Assembly (NCBI GenBank): GCA_050260215.1
Contig: JBLNBU010000267.1
Location: 1 to 8,519 of the forward strand
From: JBLNBU01 sp050260215
GTDB taxonomy: Bacteria; Pseudomonadota; Alphaproteobacteria; Rhodospirillales; Magnetospirillaceae
Direction of reading: 5' to 3'
DNA length: 8,519 nucleotides
Shown here: positions 1 to 5,291 of the stretch, one piece after another
Numbering within the stretch: position 1 is the first letter of the stretch
How the letters are laid out: each line of letters starts with the position of its first letter
Made by a program: the position numbers and the translations under genes
The notes under the pieces: model-generated
Database searches by the model: none
The model's input: the letters and a program-made list of their open reading frames with translations, nothing else
What the model was told of the DNA's origin: nothing

Positions 1-585
1 GACGTGCGCATGCGCCAGTTCATCGCCGAGCGCCTGGGCATGGAGCTGGACGAAGCCTTCCGCCTGCAGAAGCGCTACTACCGCGAATTCGGCACGACGC
101 TCCGCGGGCTGATGCTGTGCAACGCCATCGAGCCCGATGCCTTCCTCGACTACGTCCACGACATCGACTGCACGGTGCTGGACGCCGCACCCCGCCTGGA
201 CGCGGTACTGGCCCGCCTGCCCGGGCGCAAGCTGGTGTTCACCAACGGCTCCGAGCGCCATGCGGTCAACGTGCTGACCCGACTGGGCATCGGCCATCAT
301 TTCGAGGCCATCTTCGACATCGCCGCCGCCCACTACGTGCCCAAGCCGGACCCCAGCGTCTACACCGCCATGCTGGGCCGCCACGACGTCGATGCGCGCG
401 GCGCCGCCATGGTCGAGGACATCCACCGCAACCTGGTCCCCGCCGCGGCCATCGGCATGACCACGGTGTGGGTGCGCCAGGACGGCCACCCCGACGCCGC
501 CCTGGAAGGCGCGGTCACCGACCTGTCCCACGTCCACCACGTCTGCGACGACCTGGTGGCGTGGCTGGAGAGTGTCGCGCCCTAG
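1..585 (+). CDS. HAD-superfamily pyrimidine 5'-nucleotidase, 5' end missing
   Basis: Probably dephosphorylates pyrimidine nucleoside monophosphates in the cytoplasm. The reading frame is open from the first base and ends at TAG 583-585. The family is usually about 220-240 residues and begins with the DxDxT nucleophile motif. That motif is absent here, so the true start lies upstream of the window. Counting from codon 4-6 as residue 1, HAD motif II is VFTNG (78-82), the motif III lysine is in PKPDP (113-117), and the motif IV acidic pair is VEDIHRNL (137-144), followed by a GMTTVWV strand. The TNG and ED-x-x-RNL pattern fits the SDT1/pyrimidine 5'-nucleotidase branch. The GTG at 4-6 and ATG at 10-12 are internal codons, not convincing starts. 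The stop overlaps the stop of the convergent gene in the tetranucleotide CTAG. Family call is firm; the exact substrate is inferred. Confidence 0.85.
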   Translation, partial: DVRMRQFIAERLGMELDEAFRLQKRYYREFGTTLRGLMLCNAIEPDAFLDYVHDIDCTVLDAAPRLDAVLARLPGRKLVFTNGSERHAVNVLTRLGIGHHFEAIFDIAAAHYVPKPDPSVYTAMLGRHDVDARGAAMVEDIHRNLVPAAAIGMTTVWVRQDGHPDAALEGAVTDLSHVHHVCDDLVAWLESVAP

Positions 586-935
586 CCGGCGGCCTTGGCG
601 GCGAACTGGTCGAAGGCCTCGACCGCCTGGGCGGCATACATGACGCTGGGGCCGGCGCCCATGTAGACGGCCATGGCCATGGTCTCCATCACCTCGGCGC
701 GGGTGGCGCCGTTCTTCTGCGCCGCCTTGGCGTGGAAGCCGACGCAGCCGTCGCAGCGCACCGCCACGGCGATGGCCAGGGCGATCAGCTCCTTGGTCTT
801 GGGGTCCAGCGCCCCGGCGGCGGTAGCGGTCTTGGCCATGGCCGAGAAGGTCTGCATCAGTTCGGGAATGCCGCCGCGCAGCTCGCCCATCGCCTTGGAC
901 AGGTCCTTGGTCACCTGATCCCAATCGTGCACCAT
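582..935 (-). CDS. Carboxymuconolactone decarboxylase (AhpD-like) family protein
   Basis: A 117-residue all-helical protein of the AhpD/CMD superfamily, probably a thiol-dependent peroxide-detoxifying or disulfide oxidoreductase. The AhpD-type catalytic set is visible as Glu49, Cys61, Cys64 and His68. Its spacing (12, 3 and 4 residues) matches Glu118, Cys130, Cys133 and His137 of mycobacterial AhpD. The CDGC pair makes the redox type more likely than true decarboxylase activity. Two in-frame ATGs exist, at 941-939 and 935-933. A good AAGGAG Shine-Dalgarno (949-944) is 2 bases from the first and 8 from the second, so the second is chosen. The gene follows tadA on the same strand after about 40 bases and is probably cotranscribed. 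A 9-bp hairpin in that gap touches the Shine-Dalgarno. No ahpC partner is in view, so the physiological reductant is unknown. Confidence 0.88.
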   Translation of the reverse strand: MVHDWDQVTKDLSKAMGELRGGIPELMQTFSAMAKTATAAGALDPKTKELIALAIAVAVRCDGCVGFHAKAAQKNGATRAEVMETMAMAVYMGAGPSVMYAAQAVEAFDQFAAKAAG

Positions 936-946
936 GGCCATCGCTC

Positions 947-970
947 CTTCATCAGGGATTGCTGATGAAG
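947..970 (-). promoter_or_regulatory. Hairpin between tadA and the AhpD-like gene, touching its RBS
   Basis: A perfect 9-bp inverted repeat, CTTCATCAG (947-955) and CTGATGAAG (962-970), encloses a 6-base loop. On the minus-strand mRNA it begins just after the tadA stop (975). Its 3' arm includes the AAG that opens the AAGGAG Shine-Dalgarno (949-944) of the downstream gene. There is no T-run after it, so it does not look like an intrinsic terminator. It may tune translation or mRNA processing. Function is inference. Confidence 0.45.
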
Positions 971-974
971 CAGC

Positions 975-1415
975 TTAACGGCGCTCCCGGAAGAAGTCCC
1001 GCAGCATGTCCGCCGCGCGGCTCTCGTCGATGCCGCCGTAAACCTCGGGGCGGTGGTGGCAGGTGGGATGGTCGAAGACGCGGGCCCCGTGCTCGACCCC
1101 GCCGCCCTTGGGGTCGTAGGCTCCGAAATAGACCCGGCGGATGCGGGCGAGCGAGATGGCCGCCGCGCACATGGGACAGGGTTCGAGCGTGACGTAGAGG
1201 TCGCAGTCGGGCAGCCGGGGCTCGCCCGCGGCGGCGGCCGCGGCGCGGATGGCCAGGATCTCGGCATGGGCGGTGGGGTCGGCCAATTCCTCGGTGCGGT
1301 TGCCGGCGGCGGCGACGATGCAGCCGTCACGCACCACCACGGCGCCGATGGGCACCTCGCCGCGCCGGGCGGCGGCTTGGGCTTGGGCCAGGGCTGCGTC
1401 CATGAATTCCGACAT
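975..1415 (-). CDS. tadA: tRNA-specific adenosine deaminase TadA
   Basis: Deaminates A34 to inosine in the anticodon wobble position of tRNA-Arg(ACG), an essential step in most bacteria. The 146-residue protein has the full zinc deaminase signature: HAE at 50-52 (His50 zinc ligand, Glu52 proton shuttle) and PCPMC at 79-83 (Cys80 and Cys83 zinc ligands). Its N-terminal helix and EVPIGAVVV strand resemble E. coli TadA. The length is normal. The ATG at 1415-1413 is chosen because MSEFMDAALAQA aligns with the family N-terminus, though no strong Shine-Dalgarno precedes it. An ATG four codons later is a weaker alternative. It is divergent from the amidotransferase-rluB-rsmD operon across 76 bases and is followed on its own strand by the AhpD-like gene. 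Guanine or cytosine deaminases share the fold, but the PCPMC context and N-terminus favour TadA. Confidence 0.93.
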   Translation of the reverse strand: MSEFMDAALAQAQAAARRGEVPIGAVVVRDGCIVAAAGNRTEELADPTAHAEILAIRAAAAAAGEPRLPDCDLYVTLEPCPMCAAAISLARIRRVYFGAYDPKGGGVEHGARVFDHPTCHHRPEVYGGIDESRAADMLRDFFRERR

Positions 1416-1432
1416 GGCACCGACTTAACACA

Positions 1433-1461
1433 TTGCCGCCCCGATTGCAGGGCTCTATACG
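1433..1461 (+). promoter_or_regulatory. Possible sigma-70 type promoter for the amidotransferase-rluB-rsmD operon
   Basis: In the 76-base divergent intergenic region, TTGCCG (1433-1438) and TATACG (1456-1461) are 17 bases apart, the ideal -35/-10 spacing. The match to consensus is partial (3 of 6 and 4 of 6). It would place a start about 24 bases before the ATG at 1492. This is a pattern match only. Confidence 0.3.
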
Positions 1462-1491
1462 AGGACCCGCAACCATCCCACAGGCCCACAG

Positions 1492-2202
1492 ATGTCCCGT
1501 CCCGTCATCGGCATCACGCTGGACAGCGAAGCCCCCGGCGGCTATTCGCCCATGCCGTGGTATGCGCTGCGCCGCAACTACGCCGAAGCGGTGGCCGCCG
1601 CCGGCGGCGTGCCGGTGCTGCTGCCCCACCACCCCGAGCTGGCCGACGAGTACCTTTCGCGCGTCAACGGGCTGGTTATCCCCGGCGGCGCCTTCGACAT
1701 CGACCCGGCGCTGTTCGGCGCCGGCAGCCGCCACGCCAGCGTCACCGTCAAGGCCGGGCGCACCGAATTCGAGCTGGCGCTGCTTACGGGCGCCCTGGCC
1801 CGCGACCTGCCGGTGCTGGGTATCTGCGGCGGCGAGCAGCTGATCAACGTCGCACTCGGCGGCAGCCTGGTGCAGCACATTCCCGACGCCGTACCCCACT
1901 GCCTGGCCCACGAGCAGCCCAACCCGCGCGACCAGCCCGGCCATGGGGTAGAGCTTGTCGCCGGCACCCGCCTGGCCGCCATCGCCGGGGTGGCGCGCAC
2001 CCAGGTCAACTCGACCCACCACCAGGCCGTCGACCGCCTGGGCGCCGGGGTGGTGGTCAACGCACTGGCCCCCGACGGGGTGGTCGAGGGCATCGAGGCC
2101 CCAGCCCGCCGGTTCTGCATCGGCGTCCAGTGGCATCCCGAGTATCATGTGAGCGAAGCCGACGCCCGGCTGTTCCGGGCCCTTACCGAGGCGTGCAGAT
2201 GA
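1492..2202 (+). CDS. Gamma-glutamyl-gamma-aminobutyrate hydrolase family protein (class I glutamine amidotransferase, peptidase C26)
   Basis: A 236-residue stand-alone class I glutamine amidotransferase-fold hydrolase, expected to cleave gamma-glutamyl amide bonds in the cytoplasm (the PuuD type acts on gamma-glutamyl-GABA in putrescine breakdown). The nucleophile elbow is GICGGEQ with Cys112. The catalytic His215 and Glu217 are in VQWHPE near the C-terminus. The IPGG oxyanion strand (63-66) and the NSTHHQAV segment (173-180) are typical of this family. Length is normal. No clear Shine-Dalgarno precedes the ATG, but MSRPVIGITLD is the standard family N-terminus. The TGA stop overlaps the ATG of the next gene (ATGA), which implies translational coupling. 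No putrescine-pathway genes are nearby, so the exact substrate is not known and I give no symbol. Confidence 0.88.
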   Translation: MSRPVIGITLDSEAPGGYSPMPWYALRRNYAEAVAAAGGVPVLLPHHPELADEYLSRVNGLVIPGGAFDIDPALFGAGSRHASVTVKAGRTEFELALLTGALARDLPVLGICGGEQLINVALGGSLVQHIPDAVPHCLAHEQPNPRDQPGHGVELVAGTRLAAIAGVARTQVNSTHHQAVDRLGAGVVVNALAPDGVVEGIEAPARRFCIGVQWHPEYHVSEADARLFRALTEACR

Positions 2203-3149
2203 GCGAGACGAAGAGCAGAACTCCAGCGCCCGGGGGCCGGAAGACGAGAGGACCGGAGCGCAGCGAAGGCGAGCCTGGCGAGCGCCCGGCGCCTGAGGGC
2301 CAGGAACGCATCGCCAAGCGCCTGGCCCGCGCCGGCCTGTGCTCGCGCCGCGACGCCGAGCGCTGGGTCGCCGAGGGCCGCGTGGCCGTCAACGGGCAGG
2401 TGCTGGACACCCCGGCGGTGGTGGTCGGCCCCGCCGACCTGATCGTCGTCGACGGCAACCCGCTGCCCGACGCCGAGCGCACCCGCCTGTGGCGCTACCA
2501 CAAGCCGGCCGGGCTGGTGACCACCCACAAGGACGAGAAGGGCCGCGCGACGGTGTTCGACCGCCTGCCCGCCGACCTGCCGCGGGTGATCTCGGTCGGC
2601 CGCCTCGACCTCAATTCCGAAGGCCTGCTGCTGCTGACCAACGACGGCGCCCTGGCGCGGCGGCTGGAACTGCCGGCCACCGGCTGGGTGCGGCGCTATC
2701 GGGTGCGGGTACACGGCGAGGTCGACGCCGCCCAGCTGACCCGCCTGGAAAAGGGCCTGCGCATCGAAGGCGTCGAGTACGGTCCCATCAAGGCGACACT
2801 GGACCGCCAGCAGGGCTCCAACGCCTGGCTGACTGTGGCGCTGAAGGAAGGCAAGAACCGCGAGGTCCGCCGGGTGATGGAGCACCTGGGCTGGCCGGTG
2901 ACCCGACTGATCCGCGTCGCCTATGGCCCCTTCCAGCTGGGCACCCTGGCTGAGGGCGCGCTGGAAGAAGTGCCCGGCCGCGTGCTCAAGGAACAGCTGG
3001 GCGAGGCCCGTCCCGGCGAGGCCAAGGCCAAGCCCAAGACCCCGCGCCCGCCGGCCCCGGCACCGAAGAGGAAGCCCGCCGACAAGGGCGACAAGGCGCG
3101 CCCCGGCAAGGGGGCCAAGCCCAATGCGCATCGTCGCCGGACGCCATAA
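2199..3149 (+). CDS. rluB: 23S rRNA pseudouridine synthase, RluB/RsuA family
   Basis: Isomerises a specific uridine in rRNA to pseudouridine; RluB of E. coli modifies 23S U2605. The 316-residue protein has, in order, a polar N-terminal extension (1-35), an S4 RNA-binding domain (about 36-95, with RIAKRLARAGLCSRRDAE) and the catalytic RsuA-type domain (about 97-265). That domain carries GRLDLNSEGLLLLTNDG (134-150), whose Asp137 is the catalytic residue, and the EGKNREVRR motif (217-225). A Lys/Pro/Ala/Arg-rich tail (about 270-316) ends the protein. The ATG at 2199 has GAGG 7 bases upstream. No later start would keep the S4 domain whole. It overlaps the upstream stop by 4 bases and the downstream rsmD start by 26 bases. 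RluB is preferred over RsuA, RluE or RluF because of the basic tail and the rsmD neighbour; the exact target uridine is inferred. Confidence 0.88.
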   Translation: MSETKSRTPAPGGRKTRGPERSEGEPGERPAPEGQERIAKRLARAGLCSRRDAERWVAEGRVAVNGQVLDTPAVVVGPADLIVVDGNPLPDAERTRLWRYHKPAGLVTTHKDEKGRATVFDRLPADLPRVISVGRLDLNSEGLLLLTNDGALARRLELPATGWVRRYRVRVHGEVDAAQLTRLEKGLRIEGVEYGPIKATLDRQQGSNAWLTVALKEGKNREVRRVMEHLGWPVTRLIRVAYGPFQLGTLAEGALEEVPGRVLKEQLGEARPGEAKAKPKTPRPPAPAPKRKPADKGDKARPGKGAKPNAHRRRTP

Positions 3150-3675
3150 GGGCCGCCGGCTGGCCGCGCCCGACGGGCGGGACACCCGCCCCACCGCCGA
3201 CCGCGCCCGCCAGGCCCTGTTCGACGTGCTGGCCCATTCCGACCGGGTCGAGCTGGATGGCGCCTTGGTGGTCGACGCCTTCGCCGGCTCCGGCGCGCTG
3301 GGACTGGAGGCGCTGTCGCGCGGAGCGGCACGGGCGTGTTTCCTGGAAACCGGGGCCCCGGCCCTGGCCGCCCTGCGCGCCAACATCGCTGCACTGGGCG
3401 AGGAGGCGGCCGCCACCGTGCTGCGCGCCGACGCCACCCGCCCCCCGCCGGCGCCTGCCGCCTGCACCCTGGCGCTGTTGGACCCGCCCTACGGCAAGGG
3501 CCTGGCCGAGCCGACGCTGACGGCCCTCGCCCAGGCCGGCTGGCTGGCCGACGGAGCCCTGGCCGTGGTCGAACTGGCCGCCGCCGACCCCTTCATCCCG
3601 CCGCCCGGCTTCGAGACGGTCGACGAACGCCGCTGGGGCGCCGCAAGGGTGATGTTCGCGGTCTATGCCAAATAA
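3124..3675 (+). CDS. rsmD: 16S rRNA (guanine(966)-N2)-methyltransferase RsmD
   Basis: Transfers a methyl group from S-adenosylmethionine to N2 of G966 in 16S rRNA, in the small subunit near the P site. The 183-residue length is normal. The N-terminus MRIVAGRHKGRRL with TRPTADRAR (21-29) is the RsmD signature. The SAM-binding motif is DAFAGSGALGLEALSRG (51-67), and the catalytic DPPYGKG is at 120-126. The start lies inside the 3' end of rluB, in another frame, and is backed by AAGGGGG (3108-3114) 9 bases upstream. The gene ends the operon. Its last 13 bases overlap the 3' end of the convergent DUF6765-like gene, leaving no room for a terminator between them. Confidence 0.94.
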   Translation: MRIVAGRHKGRRLAAPDGRDTRPTADRARQALFDVLAHSDRVELDGALVVDAFAGSGALGLEALSRGAARACFLETGAPALAALRANIAALGEEAAATVLRADATRPPPAPAACTLALLDPPYGKGLAEPTLTALAQAGWLADGALAVVELAAADPFIPPPGFETVDERRWGAARVMFAVYAK

Positions 3676-4721
3676 ATCCCCTGAGCCGGCAGGAGCTCGG
3701 TCAGCACATAGTCGCGGTGATCGCTGGCCGCCTTTTGAAAGGCGATGTGCGGTTGCTCCATCGCCTCGTCGAAGGTCAGGCCGCCATCGAAATTCTTGAT
3801 GGCCTCTTTCCAGTCGAGGCCAGTGTAGTCGGGGATCGTACCGCCGAAGATTTTCCCCGCCGCGGCCTTCCAGGCTTCCGAACGTGCGGTTTTCGCCCCC
3901 TTCGTTGCCAGTACATCGCGCACGTCCGCTTCGATGTCCCCGAATGTACGGCTACCGCCGCCCACTTCGGCGAACATCCTGTGCAAGGCCTCGCACCCGG
4001 CCAGAAATTCGTCGAGGTTCTTCCGCTTCGGCGGAGTTTCACCGGACTCGTAGGTGAAGCTCCATTCGAGGAACGGCGTGTCCGGCAGCATCAGCACCGG
4101 TCCGTGTCCCAGTGCGCCTCCGGTTTCACCAACGGCACTTTCGGCTTCCGTAATGAATTTACTGTTGCGACCATGCGGAATGAACTCGGCAAAGAAGGCC
4201 AACCCTTTCTTGTCCAGCGCATTGAGGAGCAAGGGGTCGACCTCATCAAAGCGGATGCTCGTGCCGATGACCCGGTTCAGCGGCGAACTGATGCCGGCAA
4301 AGCCCCAGTGCGAGTACGTATCGGCCAGGACGTGAGCGGTTATGCCTAAGCGTTCACGCCAGCCGCTGCTCTTGGCCTTGGCAATTTCCAACGTCTTGCT
4401 GACCATAGACTTCGCATTCTGGCTGTCTTTGAGGCAGCGCAGACGCTTGGCCGGGGTATCCCCTATGCCGCCCGGCAGGAAGTGGAAGGGCACCCAGACC
4501 CGGCGCTGGTCCATAACGTCGAAGTTATGTTCGCGATCCTCGGTGGGATGGGCGGTAGCCTGGCTGGCGATGCACTTGCCGTCGGAGAAGGCGATGAAAT
4601 TGCCTTCGTCGTTGTCGTCGACGAACTGGGCGGCGGTGGCGATGACCAAGGCATCGTCGGCCCCGATTCCTGCCGCCCGCGCCAGGGCGTAGGTGCCGTA
4701 ATAGTGCATGTCGATCTGCAT
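3663..4721 (-). CDS. Protein of unknown function, probably DUF6765-like
   Basis: A 352-residue protein without signal peptide or membrane helix, so probably cytoplasmic. The N-terminus MQIDMHYYGTYALARAAG with a following AAQFVDD (30-36) resembles, from memory, DUF6765 proteins. His130, Asp134 and His138 in AHVLADTYSHWGFAG form an HxxxDxxxH pattern. With His6 and the Asp35-Asp36 pair this could make a metal site like that of the zinc phospholipase C/S1-P1 nuclease fold, but that is inference and no activity can be named. Starts at TTG 4739-4737, ATG 4727-4725 and ATG 4721-4719 are in frame. The GAGAGGGG (4735-4728) gives usable Shine-Dalgarno spacing only for the last, which is chosen. Sampled 60-base blocks are about 52-68% GC against about 70% in neighbours, with more AT-ending codons. 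This suggests later acquisition. The 3' end overlaps rsmD by 13 bases. Confidence 0.7.
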   Translation of the reverse strand: MQIDMHYYGTYALARAAGIGADDALVIATAAQFVDDNDEGNFIAFSDGKCIASQATAHPTEDREHNFDVMDQRRVWVPFHFLPGGIGDTPAKRLRCLKDSQNAKSMVSKTLEIAKAKSSGWRERLGITAHVLADTYSHWGFAGISSPLNRVIGTSIRFDEVDPLLLNALDKKGLAFFAEFIPHGRNSKFITEAESAVGETGGALGHGPVLMLPDTPFLEWSFTYESGETPPKRKNLDEFLAGCEALHRMFAEVGGGSRTFGDIEADVRDVLATKGAKTARSEAWKAAAGKIFGGTIPDYTGLDWKEAIKNFDGGLTFDEAMEQPHIAFQKAASDHRDYVLTELLPAQGIYLA

Positions 4722-4726
4722 GGCCA

Positions 4727-4751
4727 TCCCCTCTCGCAATCGGAGAGGGGA
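4727..4751 (-). promoter_or_regulatory. RBS-sequestering hairpin before the DUF6765-like gene
   Basis: A perfect 9-bp inverted repeat, TCCCCTCTC (4727-4735) and GAGAGGGGA (4743-4751), is separated by 7 bases. On the minus-strand mRNA the 3' arm is GAGAGGGGA, which contains the only Shine-Dalgarno of the gene and the A of an upstream in-frame ATG. If the transcript starts upstream (for example by read-through from the cytochrome gene), the site would be paired and closed. No T-run follows, so a terminator is less likely. The regulatory role is inference; the repeat itself is certain. Confidence 0.5.
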
Positions 4752-4775
4752 GGATACGCCCTTTATGCGGGAATG

Positions 4776-5102
4776 TCAGCGCTCCAAGGACGCGATGTAG
4801 GCGACGACGTCGTCGATCTCGCGGGTGGTCAGGTTGAAGCCGCGCATGGCCTTGGCGTGGGGGCGGGCGAGGAAGCCCTTGAGATAGTCGGAGTCGCGGT
4901 GGCGGGCGATGCTGGCGAAGCTGGGGGCGGCGTCGGTGCCGGCGCCCGAGGGCGCGATGACGTGGCAGGCCGCACACCAGCGCGCGGCGATGTCGGCGCC
5001 GACCTCGGCCGAGGGTGCCACCGCGCCCGCCGGCCCCGCCGTCAGCCAGATCGCCGCACCCAGGCCCACGAACCCGACCAGCACGCCCCACACCGCACGC
5101 AT
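4776..5102 (-). CDS. Small monohaem c-type cytochrome, exported or membrane-anchored
   Basis: A 108-residue class I cytochrome c, an electron carrier expected on the periplasmic side. An N-terminal hydrophobic segment (about 4-27, ending AGPAGA) is either a cleaved signal peptide or a single membrane anchor. The haem-binding CAACH motif (Cys43, Cys46, His47) follows, with Met86 in AKAMRGFNLT as the likely sixth ligand and a C-terminal helix EIDDVVAYIASL as in cytochrome c family members. The frame is open for 32 further codons upstream. The ATG at 5102-5100 is chosen because GAGGGG sits 5-6 bases before it and the signal sequence begins there. It stands alone: the DUF6765-like gene lies 54 bases downstream on the same strand and the transporter gene 189 bases upstream. 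The redox partner cannot be named. Confidence 0.88.
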   Translation of the reverse strand: MRAVWGVLVGFVGLGAAIWLTAGPAGAVAPSAEVGADIAARWCAACHVIAPSGAGTDAAPSFASIARHRDSDYLKGFLARPHAKAMRGFNLTTREIDDVVAYIASLER

Positions 5103-5228
5103 GACACCCCTCGAACCAATGAACGGCGGGGAAGATGCGCCGCCCGCCGGCCTGGGGACAAGGTCTCGAACGGCATGCCCCACCGTTGTCACGGTCATGG
5201 CTGGGGGAAGGGAGGAAAACGCCCCGTC

Positions 5229-5251
5229 ACCCCCGGGCTTGGCCCGGGGGT
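5229..5251. repeat. GC-rich palindrome of dispersed-repeat type, possible terminator
   Basis: ACCCCCGGGC (5229-5238) and GCCCGGGGGT (5242-5251) are perfect 10-bp complements around a TTG loop. The surrounding pattern (GTCA before it, CCGGGCTTGGCCCGG core, GTCC after it) is like the short palindromes scattered between genes in many alphaproteobacterial genomes. It lies 41 bases past the stop of the transporter gene, so it could act as a bidirectional transcription barrier or 3' end stabiliser, though no T-run follows. The rest of the 5103-5291 intergenic region shows only the cytochrome Shine-Dalgarno and no convincing gene. Confidence 0.6.
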
Positions 5252-5291
5252 CCGTGGATGGCCACAGAGGGTGCCGCCAGGGTCGGTGGGA

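Noticed and set aside
1053..2198. In-frame extension of the rluB frame upstream of 2199
   Set aside because: It reads through tadA (antisense) and the amidotransferase gene in another frame, with a Pro/Arg-rich low-complexity product. The ATG at 2199 has a Shine-Dalgarno and the ATGA overlap.
2145..3467. Long minus-strand frame opposite rluB and rsmD
   Set aside because: A GC-skew shadow of two well-recognised genes, with no family-like sequence.
5103..5198. Longer N-terminus for the cytochrome (32 extra codons)
   Set aside because: It would bury the signal sequence, and the Shine-Dalgarno sits correctly only for the ATG at 5102.
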